From Mycolicibacterium peregrinum (GTDB taxonomy: Bacteria > Actinomycetota > Actinomycetes > Mycobacteriales > Mycobacteriaceae), in assembly GCF_001665785.1 (NCBI RefSeq), contig NZ_LZSO01000013.1, forward strand, positions 186,001 to 250,000: a DNA stretch of 64,000 nucleotides, in the 5' to 3' direction. Every line of letters begins with the position of its first letter. Positions within the stretch are counted from its first letter, which is position 1. Shown piece by piece: positions 46,447 through 54,966 of the stretch. The notes under the pieces were generated by a model. It was not told where the DNA came from. It saw only the letters and a program-made list of their open reading frames with translations, and ran no database searches. The translations under genes and the position numbers were made by a program.

Positions 46447-47913
46447 TCACAGCCGAGCCCGGGCGGACCGCAACCGCGTCAGGCTGCGGTCGGCCCCCAG
46501 CAGTTCCATGGATTCGAACAGCGGCGGGCTGATCGTGGCGCCCGTGACAGCGACGCGGATCGGCCCGAACGCCTTCCGTGGCTTGAGCTCCAGACCGTCC
46601 AGAAGCGCCTCCTTGAGGGCCGCCTCGATGTTGGCGGTGTTCCACTCCCCGACCGCCTCCAACGCGCTCAGAGCGGCATCCAGGACCGGTGCAGCCTCCT
46701 CGCGCAGTTCCTTGGCAGCTGCCTTCTCGTCGATCTCGTAGGAGCCGTCGTCGAAGAACTTCAGCAGCCCCCACGCATCACCGAGGACGACGATGCGGGT
46801 CTGGACCAGCGCGGCCGCTTCGGCGAATGCGGCGTCGTCCAAACCTGTGTCGTGACCATGGGCTTCGAGATACGCGTGCAGCCGTGCCGTGAAGTCCTCG
46901 ACCGTCAGCAGCCGGATGTGCTCGGCGTTGATCGCGTCGGCCTTCTTCTGGTCGAACCGCGCCGGGTTGGAGTTGACGTTGACGACGTCGAACGCGGCCA
47001 CCATCTCCTCGAGGCTGAACACGTCGTGATCGTCGGCGATGCCCCAGCCCAGCAGCGCCAGATAGTTCAGCAGACCCTCCGGCAGGAAGCCACGGTCACG
47101 GTGCAAGAACAGATTGGACTGCGGATCCCGCTTGGACAGCTTCTTGTTGCCCTCGCCGAGAACACTTGGCAGATGAGCGAATTCAGGCACACGCTCGGCC
47201 ACGCCGATCCTCATCAGCGCCCGGTACAGCGCGATCTGACGCGGCGTCGAGGGCATGATGTCCTCGCCGCGCAGCACGTGGGTGATCTTCATCATCGCGT
47301 CGTCGACCGGGTTGACCAACGTGTACAACGGATCTCCGTTGGCGCGGGTGATCGCGAAATCGGGCACCGAACCCGCCGGGAAGCTCACCGGCCCGCGCAC
47401 CAGATCGGTCCAGCCGAGGTCCTCGTCGGGCATGCGCAAGCGCAGCACGGGCTTGCGGCCCTCGTCGACGAATACCTTGCGCTGCTCGTCGGTCAGGTCC
47501 CGGTCGTAGTTGTCGTACCCGAGTTTGGGATTACGTCCGGCCGCCACGTGCCGCGCCTCGACCTCCTCCGGCGTCGAATATGCCGCGTAGACCTCGCCTG
47601 CCTCGAGCAGGCGGTTGATCACGTCACGGTAGATCTCGCTGCGCTGCGACTGCCGGTACGGCTCGTAGGGGCCGCCGACCTCGGGGCCCTCGTCCCAGTC
47701 CAGTCCGAGCCAGCGCAGCGCGTCGAGGATCGCGGCGTAGCTCTCGGCACTGTCACGCGCGGCATCGGTGTCCTCGATGCGGAAGACGAACGTTCCGCCG
47801 GTGTGCCGGGCATAGGCCCAGTTGAACAGCGCGGTACGCACCAACCCGACGTGCGGGGTGCCCGTCGGCGACGGACAGAACCTCACCCGGACGGGACGAG
47901 AGGGAGATGTCAT
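46447..47913 (-). CDS. gltX: Glutamyl-tRNA synthetase
   Basis: This class I synthetase charges tRNA-Glu and, in species without GlnRS, mischarges tRNA-Gln for GatCAB. The 488-residue protein has the HIGH-type motif [11 protein letters not shown] (about 15-25), [10 protein letters not shown], and the KMSKS-type KKLSKRD (about 260). I chose ATG 47911-47913 with GAGG 6 bases upstream over GTG 47914-47916. The FAH gene lies 9 bp upstream on the same strand and both tRNA genes lie downstream. Confidence 0.95.
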   Translation of the reverse strand: MTSPSRPVRVRFCPSPTGTPHVGLVRTALFNWAYARHTGGTFVFRIEDTDAARDSAESYAAILDALRWLGLDWDEGPEVGGPYEPYRQSQRSEIYRDVINRLLEAGEVYAAYSTPEEVEARHVAAGRNPKLGYDNYDRDLTDEQRKVFVDEGRKPVLRLRMPDEDLGWTDLVRGPVSFPAGSVPDFAITRANGDPLYTLVNPVDDAMMKITHVLRGEDIMPSTPRQIALYRALMRIGVAERVPEFAHLPSVLGEGNKKLSKRDPQSNLFLHRDRGFLPEGLLNYLALLGWGIADDHDVFSLEEMVAAFDVVNVNSNPARFDQKKADAINAEHIRLLTVEDFTARLHAYLEAHGHDTGLDDAAFAEAAALVQTRIVVLGDAWGLLKFFDDGSYEIDEKAAAKELREEAAPVLDAALSALEAVGEWNTANIEAALKEALLDGLELKPRKAFGPIRVAVTGATISPPLFESMELLGADRSLTRLRSARARL

Positions 47914-47922
47914 CACTTGCCT

Positions 47923-48726
47923 CTATTTCTGCTTACGCACAACGGGATTGGTAAGGGTGCCGATCCCTTCGACGGTGACGCTCACGGTGTCCCCGTCTTC
48001 GATCGGACCGACCCCCTCCGGGGTTCCGGTCAGGATCAGATCACCGGGTAGCAGCGTCATCACGGCCGAGACCCATTCAACGATGGCACCGATGTCGTGG
48101 ATCATCAGCGAGGTTCGGCTGCGCTGCCGCACTTCGCTTTCGCCGGCGGAGCCGGCAATCCCATGTGAGACTTCGGTGCGAATCTCCAGATCGGACGGAT
48201 CGAGGTCGTTGACGATCCACGGGCCCACCGGACAGAAGGTGTCGTGCCCCTTGGCCCGCATCCACTGGCCGTCCTTGGCCTGCTGGTCGCGCGCCGAGAT
48301 GTCGTTGGCAATGGTGTAGCCCAGGATGTTCTCGGCGGCGCGCGCGGCGGGAACGTCCTTGCACGGCCGCCCGATCACGATCGCCAGCTCACCCTCGTGG
48401 TGAACGGGGTTCGCATCGGCCGGCAACTGGATCGGCACATTGGGGCCGATGATCGCGGTGTTGGGCTTGAGGAAGATCACCGGATCCTCGGGTGCCGCAC
48501 CGCCCATCTCCTCGGCGTGGGCCTCGTAGTTCTTGCCCATGCAGATGACCTTGCTGGCCAGGATGGGTGCCAGCAGGCGGACGTCGGCCAGTGGCCAGCT
48601 CCGCCCGGTGAAGTTGGGGTTGCCGAACGGATGCTCGGCGATCTCTTTGCAGACGGCATCTGCACCGTCGCCTTCGACACTGACGAAAGCGACGCCGTCG
48701 GGACTGGCGATTCGACCTAAGCGCAT
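47923..48726 (-). CDS. Fumarylacetoacetate hydrolase-family protein with a small insertion
   Basis: FAH-family proteins hydrolyse or isomerise acylpyruvates and similar C-C bonds. The 267-residue product has VICMGKNYEAHAEEMG, PVIFLKPNTAIIGPN, HHEGELAIVIGRPCKD (metal ligand Glu), NDISARDQQ and GDLILTGTPEGVGPI. ATG 48724-48726 is 7 bases after a TACCCT -10-like box, suggesting a leaderless message. Between RTEV and EVRQRS about 11 residues (SHGIAGSAGES) stand where the family usually has two (NG). The position matches Rv2993c, next to gltX. Confidence 0.88.
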   Translation of the reverse strand: MRLGRIASPDGVAFVSVEGDGADAVCKEIAEHPFGNPNFTGRSWPLADVRLLAPILASKVICMGKNYEAHAEEMGGAAPEDPVIFLKPNTAIIGPNVPIQLPADANPVHHEGELAIVIGRPCKDVPAARAAENILGYTIANDISARDQQAKDGQWMRAKGHDTFCPVGPWIVNDLDPSDLEIRTEVSHGIAGSAGESEVRQRSRTSLMIHDIGAIVEWVSAVMTLLPGDLILTGTPEGVGPIEDGDTVSVTVEGIGTLTNPVVRKQK

Positions 48727-48785
48727 TTTGACCAGGGTAGTGCGCAGTGTCTTACGACCAGCGCTGACGCCTCCGGTCGGTTTCG

Positions 48786-49970
48786 TCAGCGCCCGTCGAA
48801 CAGCGCGGCGAGGAACGGCGTGGAGTCCGGAACGGAGGCCAGCACGGTGCCCGAGTGATCCTCGTCGGGATAGATCTTGAGGGTGACGTCCTGGCCGTTG
48901 GCACGTAGCTGATCGGCGAGCTGCTGCGACATGTTCGGCGGAACATCGCGGTCCAGGAGCCCCACGCCGAGGAAGATCGGCCGGTCGTAGCCGCTGGTCG
49001 GTGTCCCCATGTAGGCGTCGAGAGCTTCCGGGGCACCCGGCAGGGTGGCCAGCGGCGCGCGGAAGTAACCGGTCGGCGTCATGCCGGCGAGCGCCTGGTC
49101 GAGCTGCGGCTTGCACAGCACCTCGGCCTTGTTCACCGCATCCAGCCCGGCAGGGGTGAGCACGCTGTCGATGTCCAGGTCGGGCCGCGCATCCCGCAGG
49201 CCGGCCAGGATGTACCCGGTGTAGCTGTTGGCCGCAGGACCGAGATTCGGCGGCAGCGCCATGTCGGGCCCGGCCTGTTTGACGATGCTCTCGACGTTGA
49301 ACGGCGTGCCGGTGGCGACCACGCCGCGATAGTCCAGACCGGTCCCCCGGCTGAATTCGGTGGCCCAGCGCGCGCTGTTGACCGCGGCCCCGCCACCCTG
49401 AGACTGACCGACGATGGCCCATTTCGGCGACAACGGCAGGTCCATCCGGTGCATCGCGATGACCGAATCGACAACGCTGTGGGCGGTGGCCACGCTGTTG
49501 AGGTAGCTCATCAGTCCCGGGGTACCCAGACCGGCGTAATCGGAGCCGACGACGGCATAGCCCTGTTCGAGCCAGTGCGTCAGATACTCGACATCCCGTG
49601 CGCTGCGCGGCTGCGCCGACGGTGCGCAATCGTCACCGAGTCCGACCGTGCCGTGCGCCCACGCGATCGTGGGCCAGCCGCCCTCGGGCACCTGTCCCTT
49701 CGGGATGAACACCACGGCCGTACTCAGCGCCGGCGAATCATGCTGATCGACTGTCGAATACAGGATGCGGTAGGCGCTCGCCGCACCCGGCACCGACAGC
49801 GCGGGATCCAACGGGACCGTCTCGATCAACGTGCCTGGCGCGGGAACCGGCGCGTCGTAGTGACGAGCGTCCAGACCTGACCAATTCGGCGCGGCCGCCG
49901 CCGCAGTCGGTGCCGCCAGGAGTCCACACATCAGCAAAACGGTTGCTGTCAGCCACAACTTCACCGCCAC
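48786..49970 (-). CDS. Secreted lipase/esterase (LIP family)
   Basis: This 394-residue exported alpha/beta-hydrolase of the secretory-lipase family has a signal peptide of about 27 residues (hydrophobic, ending AAAAA). Other features are AWAHGTVGLGDDCAPS, GSDYAGLGTPG, the nucleophile GQSQGGG (Ser190), and a C-terminal DRDVPP...DEDHSG region likely giving the Asp and His. GTG 49968-49970; a second GTG six bases on is possible. It lies between FAH and the divergent MFS gene, with no counterpart there in M. tuberculosis (from memory). Confidence 0.85.
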   Translation of the reverse strand: MAVKLWLTATVLLMCGLLAAPTAAAAAPNWSGLDARHYDAPVPAPGTLIETVPLDPALSVPGAASAYRILYSTVDQHDSPALSTAVVFIPKGQVPEGGWPTIAWAHGTVGLGDDCAPSAQPRSARDVEYLTHWLEQGYAVVGSDYAGLGTPGLMSYLNSVATAHSVVDSVIAMHRMDLPLSPKWAIVGQSQGGGAAVNSARWATEFSRGTGLDYRGVVATGTPFNVESIVKQAGPDMALPPNLGPAANSYTGYILAGLRDARPDLDIDSVLTPAGLDAVNKAEVLCKPQLDQALAGMTPTGYFRAPLATLPGAPEALDAYMGTPTSGYDRPIFLGVGLLDRDVPPNMSQQLADQLRANGQDVTLKIYPDEDHSGTVLASVPDSTPFLAALFDGR

Positions 49971-49999
49971 AGCCTATGGCAGCTTTCACGAACTCCCAC

Positions 50000-50022
50000 A
50001 TATTGAGATCACAGTTCAATAT
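50000..50022. promoter_or_regulatory. Inverted repeat in the lipase-MFS divergent promoter
   Basis: ATATTGA (50000-50006) and TCAATAT (50016-50022) form a perfect 7-bp inverted repeat with a 9-base centre, in a 79-bp divergent gap. It is a plausible operator. Confidence 0.4.
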
Positions 50023-50049
50023 CCTGAGACGCCGTGAAACGATGCCCCC

Positions 50050-51240
50050 ATGCCTGTTTCGTCGATCAGCACGTTCCGCCGTTGGTCGATGTTGGCGATC
50101 GCACTCACCGCGACCACATGCGCCAACGTGTTCATCAACGGCGCGGCGTTCCTCATCCCCACCCTGCATGCCGAGCTCGGCCTGGATCTGGCCAAGGCCG
50201 GTCTGCTGTCGTCGATGCCGAGCTTCGGACTGGTGGTCACCCTGATCGCCTGGGGGTACGTCGTCGACCGGGTGGGCGAACGGATCGTGCTGACGGTGGG
50301 CTCCGCGCTGACCGCCGCGGCGGCGTTCGGGGCCGCCGCGGCGCACTCCCTGGTGGCCGTCGGACTGTTCCTGCTGCTGGGCGGAATGGCTGCCGCCAGC
50401 AGCAATTCGGCCAGCGGGCGGGTCGTGGTCGGCTGGTTCCCACCCGAACAGCGCGGGCTGGCGATGGGAATCCGCCAGACGGCAACGCCTTTGGGTGTCG
50501 GCCTGGGCGCGTTGGTGATTCCGCGCCTGGCCGAGAGTCACGGCACCGCGACGGCGCTGCTGTTCCCCGCCGTGGTGTGTGTGCTGTCGGCGGTGATCTG
50601 CGCTGTGGGAGTGCTGGATCCGCCACGTCCACCCCGCCATGAGGCGCCGGCCGAACATCTGGCCAACCCGTACCGCGGCTCAAACGTGTTGTGGCGCATC
50701 CACGCGGTGTCGGTGCTGTTGGTGGTGCCCCAGGGCATGGTGTGGACGTTCACTCTGGTGTGGCTGATGAGCGATCGTGGTTGGTCGGCTGCGTCGGCGG
50801 GCACATTGGTGACCGTCGCTCAATTACTCGGCGCGGCAGGCCGGATCGCCGCCGGCCGCTGGTCCGATGTGGTCGGCCAGCGGCTGCGGCCCATCCGGAC
50901 GATCGCGCTGGCGGCAGCAGCGACGATGGGGCTGCTGGCACTCACCGATTGGCTGGGTTCACCGGTCAGTGTCGCGCTGATCGTGATCGCCTCGGTGATC
51001 ACGGTGTCCGACAACGGCTTGGCGTTCACGGCGATCGCCGAGATCGCCGGCCCGTTCTGGAGCGGACGCGCGCTGGGCACGCAGAACACCAGCCAGCATC
51101 TGGCGACCGCCAGCTCGGCACCGTTGTTCGGCGCGCTGATCGGTGTGGCGGGCTACCCGGCGGCTTTCGCGGTGTGCGCCTTGTTGCCGTTGTTGGCGGT
51201 CCCCCTGGTACCAGACGATCCGGTGGTCGAGGCACGGTAA
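50050..51240 (+). CDS. MFS transporter
   Basis: This 396-residue major facilitator protein has about twelve hydrophobic segments, with the motif-A-like loop GYVVDRVGERI between helices 2 and 3 and the repeat GRWSDVVGQRLRPIR in the second half. The substrate cannot be inferred; the position matches Rv2994. ATG 50050 has a weak leader. A lipoprotein gene follows 45 bp downstream. Confidence 0.88.
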   Translation: MPVSSISTFRRWSMLAIALTATTCANVFINGAAFLIPTLHAELGLDLAKAGLLSSMPSFGLVVTLIAWGYVVDRVGERIVLTVGSALTAAAAFGAAAAHSLVAVGLFLLLGGMAAASSNSASGRVVVGWFPPEQRGLAMGIRQTATPLGVGLGALVIPRLAESHGTATALLFPAVVCVLSAVICAVGVLDPPRPPRHEAPAEHLANPYRGSNVLWRIHAVSVLLVVPQGMVWTFTLVWLMSDRGWSAASAGTLVTVAQLLGAAGRIAAGRWSDVVGQRLRPIRTIALAAAATMGLLALTDWLGSPVSVALIVIASVITVSDNGLAFTAIAEIAGPFWSGRALGTQNTSQHLATASSAPLFGALIGVAGYPAAFAVCALLPLLAVPLVPDDPVVEAR

Positions 51241-51285
51241 ACCGGGATCGGCGATTGGTTTCGGTGTGAGACATACGCTGCTCTG

Positions 51286-52638
51286 ATGAGATCGGGCATT
51301 TCCACTCGACTTGAGGCTTCGTGGCGGCCCGCCAGAACCGGCCGTCTCGTCGGCGCCGTCTTGGCACTCGCGCTGGCAACCACCGCATGTCAGGCGCGCG
51401 ACCAGCCGTCGGGCCCGCCCTCCCCAACCACTTCTCCGGAGACTCACGGCCCGCTGATCGCCTACACGGTCCCCAGAACTACCCCGTGGTTCGACTCCGG
51501 AGAGGTGGGTTTCGTACTAGCACAGGGCTCGAACCCCGTTGCCACCTGGACCGAGCAGGTCGGCGCATCCAGGTTCGTGGGGTTGAGCGCACCGGGCTTC
51601 ACCACCGACGGAAAGTACGCCTTTGCGCAGTACTCCGATGAGCAGGCTGGGCGATACCCCTATGACGGCGGCGATATTCACGCCAGATTGGTGTGGATCG
51701 ACGTGGCAAGCCATCAAACACACGAGGCCGACATCCCGGCCGAATCACGAACGGATTCTCAACGGCCAGGTCGCCCCGGCGCCCCATATGCGTTGCAGGG
51801 CAGCACAGTCGTCTGGCAGGCCCCGTCTTCAGCGGACGCTCCCGACGGACAGGTGACCCTGATGCAGCTGGACATCAGCCGGCCGAATACGACGCCGAGT
51901 GTGTGGCACACCGTCCAGTTGCCGCCGCGAACACCCGAGCAACAAGCAGTCCCAGCCGAGGCCCAAGACTTCACCGGGAATGTGATCGGTGCAGGTCATG
52001 GACGCGTGGCCATCGTCAAGAAGTATGGCTCCGACAGATTCGCCCAGGCCGACCGCCTGTTTGTCGTCGACCCCGACGGCACGGTCCGCGATGTCGCGCA
52101 CCAACCGACCAGGCAGTGGATATCAGCAGACTTCAGCCCCGACGGAACCCGATTCGCCTACGAGACCGGCAGCAGCGCCGAGAACGGCGCCTGCGACCGA
52201 CACCAGGTCACGGTGTTCGACTCGGCCACCGGTCAGCAGGCTGCCGGATTTCCACAGGGCCCCTTCGATGCGACGCCCAGGCCCTACTTCTACGGCAACC
52301 AGAACGGTGCGGTGTGGTGGACGCCCGACGGGAGGCTGCGGGCCACCGCCGGCGCCGAGCAGTGTCCGGCGAATCGGTCCGAGCCCACGCCGGACGGTGG
52401 CGTGTGGGAACTGAATGGCATGCGGTGGACACAGGTCGCCCCGGACGGTACCTACCGCGACTACCCACTACCCAACGGCGACGCGGTCGTGATCGCCGGA
52501 GTGCGCCGGCCACCCGATGCGCAGCAGCCCAACCAACCGTCCACCGTCACAAGCTTGTTCATGCGCCAGGGCGATCAGCGCGTGCATATCGCGGATGTGG
52601 ACGCCACCGCTGTCGCCGTTGGGCCGACCCAGCCCTGA
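51286..52638 (+). CDS. Lipoprotein with probable beta-propeller domain
   Basis: This 450-residue exported protein has an N-terminal signal sequence ending at ALATTAC (Cys35, a relaxed lipobox). The body has repeated WD40/PD40-like turns (FTTDGKYAF, VVDPDGTVRDV, FSPDGTRFAYETG, WWTPDGRLRA, APDGTYRDY), which suggests a TolB-like beta-propeller. One cysteine pair (ACDRH, QCPAN) may form a disulfide. Function unknown; it is not part of the conserved core block. Confidence 0.7.
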   Translation: MRSGISTRLEASWRPARTGRLVGAVLALALATTACQARDQPSGPPSPTTSPETHGPLIAYTVPRTTPWFDSGEVGFVLAQGSNPVATWTEQVGASRFVGLSAPGFTTDGKYAFAQYSDEQAGRYPYDGGDIHARLVWIDVASHQTHEADIPAESRTDSQRPGRPGAPYALQGSTVVWQAPSSADAPDGQVTLMQLDISRPNTTPSVWHTVQLPPRTPEQQAVPAEAQDFTGNVIGAGHGRVAIVKKYGSDRFAQADRLFVVDPDGTVRDVAHQPTRQWISADFSPDGTRFAYETGSSAENGACDRHQVTVFDSATGQQAAGFPQGPFDATPRPYFYGNQNGAVWWTPDGRLRATAGAEQCPANRSEPTPDGGVWELNGMRWTQVAPDGTYRDYPLPNGDAVVIAGVRRPPDAQQPNQPSTVTSLFMRQGDQRVHIADVDATAVAVGPTQP

Positions 52639-52654
52639 CCGGACCCGCCCACGC

Positions 52655-53269
52655 TCACTGATCCCGCTCGCTCATATCCCCCGTCCCCGGCGTGCCCTCG
52701 GCGAGGCCGTAGCGCAGGTACACAATGCCGCTGGGGCTGGCCACCGGTGGTTGCAGCAGTGAGACATTGGAGGGCACCGCGCCTCCGTCGAACACCTTCT
52801 TCCCCGCGCCGAGCAGGATCGGGTGCAGCCAGAGGTCGAGACGGTCGAAGAGCTTCTCGCGCAGGAGCGTCTGGACCAGGTTCAGGCTTCCGACGACCTT
52901 CACATGCTCATGCTTGTCCCGGATCTCGCGCACTGCGGCACCCAGATCGAGGCCGAGCTGCGTGGAGCCAGACCACGAGAGATCAGGCTTGCCGCGCGAG
53001 GCGACGTACTTCGGGATGCTGTTGAACAGCTGGCCGAATTCGTCGGTCTGGTGCGGCCAGTGGGCGGCGAAGATGTCGTACGTCCGGCGTCCGAGCAGCA
53101 GCGCATCGGTGCCTTCGTAGGCGGAGCCGACCTGTTCGCCCGAGACCTCGTCGATCAGTGGCGCCTGCCAGCCGCCGAACGAGAACCCCTCGGGATCTTC
53201 GTCGGGGCCACCGGGCGCCTGCGCGACGAGGTCCAGGGTTGCGAACATTTCGATCTCGATGAGGCCCAT
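52655..53269 (-). CDS. RibD C-terminal/dihydrofolate-reductase-fold protein
   Basis: This 204-residue member of the DHFR-like RibD_C family has EIEMFATLDLVAQAPG, GTDALLLGRRTYDIFAAHWP, KVVGSLNLVQTLL (NADPH loop) and the C-terminal LDLWLHPILLGAGKKVFDGG. Such stand-alone proteins are NADPH-binding reductases of unknown substrate. ATG 53267-53269. It ends 16 bp from the convergent lipoprotein gene. Confidence 0.85.
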   Translation of the reverse strand: MGLIEIEMFATLDLVAQAPGGPDEDPEGFSFGGWQAPLIDEVSGEQVGSAYEGTDALLLGRRTYDIFAAHWPHQTDEFGQLFNSIPKYVASRGKPDLSWSGSTQLGLDLGAAVREIRDKHEHVKVVGSLNLVQTLLREKLFDRLDLWLHPILLGAGKKVFDGGAVPSNVSLLQPPVASPSGIVYLRYGLAEGTPGTGDMSERDQ

Positions 53270-53349
53270 GGCGTTACTCCCGATGAGTTGGTTGCTCTTT
53301 CGAAAGGTAGACCGGTGGGCACCGGCAGACTCATCGCCGAAGGAACTGA

Positions 53350-53388
53350 GTCGCCCCGAGCCGAGGACGGGACTCGAATCGGGGCGAC
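53350..53388 (-). terminator. Terminator of the kinase-aldolase-BtpA operon
   Basis: Perfect 10-bp arms GTCGCCCCGA and TCGGGGCGAC (53350-53359, 53379-53388) lie 14 bp after the BtpA-family stop, upstream of the RibD-like gene. Confidence 0.65.
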
Positions 53389-53402
53389 GCCAAGGTTGAA
53401 GG

Positions 53403-54212
53403 CTAGTTCTGCCGGAAGTTCCTGACCACGGTCATCAACTTCTCCACTCGCTCACGGTCGGCGCGGTTCTCGAAGACCCCGTCCTTCTTGAACGCGGTTC
53501 CGACCACCGCGCCGTCGGCGATGCTCAGCTGCGCCTCGGCGGTCTCCACCCGCATGCCCGTGTTGACGAACACCGGGACGTCACCGGCGTTGTTCTTGAC
53601 CGTCGACAGTGCCGAGGTGTCGGTCGGCGCACCGGCGGTGAGCCCGGAGACGACCAGCGCGTCGGGCTTGGCGTTGAACACCGTGGACCGGGTGATGTCG
53701 GCGAGATCCCGCTCACCCAGATACGCCGTCGCTTCCGGGACCACGTTGAACAACAGCCGGACACCGCCGGCATCGACGCGGCGGCGGTGCCGTGCCGCCT
53801 GGCCCACGTTGGTGTTCCACAAACCGAAATCACTGCCGTAGACGCCGGTGAAGATCTCCCGAACGAACCTCGCGCCGGTCGCGGCGGCGAGATCGATCGA
53901 TGCCACGCCGTCCCACAGTACGTTGACGCCGAACGGCACCTGGACCTCGTCGAGAAGCTCTCCGACCACGCGGGCCATGGCGATCGCGGTGATCGGCTCG
54001 GTCTTGGTCAGGTAGGGCAGGCTGAACTCGTTGGAGAACATCACAGCGTCAACCCCACCGGACTGAAGCGCATCGAGGTCGCGGCGCGCGTTGTCCACCA
54101 CCGCGCGCATCCCGGCCGCGGTGTCATAGGACGGATCGCCCGGCAGCGCATCGAGATGCAGCATCGCGATCACCGGTTTCTGCACGCCAAAAACATCGTC
54201 AAGCCACTGCAT
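53403..54212 (-). CDS. BtpA/SgcQ-family TIM-barrel protein
   Basis: This 269-residue member of the BtpA family (PF03437) has AMLHLDALPGDPSY, VDAVMFSNEFSLPY, PFGVNVLWDGVASIDLAAATGARFVRE, and the late-barrel phosphate-type loop NTGMRVETAEAQLSIADGAVVGTAFKKDG. The family was named for photosystem I assembly in cyanobacteria, but SgcQ and many homologues sit in sugar operons and probably act on a phosphorylated sugar. ATG 54210-54212 has GAGGAG 11 bases upstream. It is the last gene of the kinase-aldolase-BtpA operon. Confidence 0.85.
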   Translation of the reverse strand: MQWLDDVFGVQKPVIAMLHLDALPGDPSYDTAAGMRAVVDNARRDLDALQSGGVDAVMFSNEFSLPYLTKTEPITAIAMARVVGELLDEVQVPFGVNVLWDGVASIDLAAATGARFVREIFTGVYGSDFGLWNTNVGQAARHRRRVDAGGVRLLFNVVPEATAYLGERDLADITRSTVFNAKPDALVVSGLTAGAPTDTSALSTVKNNAGDVPVFVNTGMRVETAEAQLSIADGAVVGTAFKKDGVFENRADRERVEKLMTVVRNFRQN

Positions 54213-54243
54213 GGTCTTTCTATCTCCTCTTGTTCTCTTGCCC

Positions 54244-54966
54244 TCAGGCCAAGCGCTGAATGGTGACGGTCTGGGTGTCGAGGTGGACTCGTCCCTCCTC
54301 GATGTCGCGTGCAAGGTCATGGTCGAAAATGTGGTACAGGGTGAGCTGTTCGGGCGTTTCCCCGAGCGACGCCACCTTCATGGCCTGGCGCGCGGCTTTC
54401 TCGATGACCGTCGCCGTGAACATTGCGTCAGCCAGATCGGGCCCCAGAGCCACCGCGCCGTGCCGGGCCATCAGGGCCGCCTTGCTGCCGCCGGCCAATA
54501 CCTCGACCATGTTGTCGCCCAGTTCTTTTGACGCGACGACGCCGAATTTCCCACACCGGATCGGACCGAATCCGGCACGGGTGTACGAGTCGATGGTGGC
54601 GGTGGGTATATCTCGCTCCGCGGCCGCGAAAACCTGGGAATCCTCGGCATGGGTGTGCACGATGGCGTTGACGTCAGGCCGCGCTGCGTAGATCGCGAGA
54701 TGCATCGGCAGTTCCACCGTCGGGTCGGTGAGGGATTCCGGCAGGGTGTTGCCATCGGGGTCGACGACTGCGACATCTTCCGGGCGGACGTCTTTCCAAC
54801 TCCGGATCGGCAACCGATCCGATGGCGCCGGCAACGCGTAGACGACGTCATTCTCCCGGTCGAACACGGTGATGTCGCCCGAATCCAGACCTGTGGTGAG
54901 GCCGAGATCGACCATTCTCCAACCGCCGTCGGCCACCGCCACCTTGTAGTCGTGCCGGATCTTCAT
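54244..54966 (-). CDS. Class II aldolase (fuculose-phosphate-aldolase family)
   Basis: This 240-residue zinc aldolase/epimerase-fold enzyme of the AraD/FucA family cleaves ketose-1-phosphates to DHAP and an aldehyde, or epimerises pentulose-5-phosphates. Seen are the phosphate loop TTGLDSGDIT (in place of the usual SGNIS), Glu85 (VELPMHLAIY), the zinc ligands His104 and His106 (VHTHAED) and His169 (ARHGAVALG). GGAGGT precedes ATG 54964-54966, which overlaps the kinase stop by four bases (ATGA). Pairing with an FGGY kinase suggests a kinase-then-aldolase route. Confidence 0.85.
   Translation of the reverse strand: MKIRHDYKVAVADGGWRMVDLGLTTGLDSGDITVFDRENDVVYALPAPSDRLPIRSWKDVRPEDVAVVDPDGNTLPESLTDPTVELPMHLAIYAARPDVNAIVHTHAEDSQVFAAAERDIPTATIDSYTRAGFGPIRCGKFGVVASKELGDNMVEVLAGGSKAALMARHGAVALGPDLADAMFTATVIEKAARQAMKVASLGETPEQLTLYHIFDHDLARDIEEGRVHLDTQTVTIQRLA

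Noticed and set aside
46231..48051. Plus-strand open frame of 606 codons opposite gltX and across tRNA-Gln
   Set aside because: It runs through a tRNA gene and gltX; no domain and no ribosome binding site.
51693..52661. Alternative plus-strand frame of 322 codons within the lipoprotein gene
   Set aside because: It is Arg-rich and domainless, whereas the other frame has a signal peptide and propeller-like repeats.
53350..53388. tRNA-like sequence (GATTCGAGTC on the minus strand)
   Set aside because: The T-loop-like word is there but the flanking stems do not pair as a tRNA; it is part of a simple terminator hairpin.
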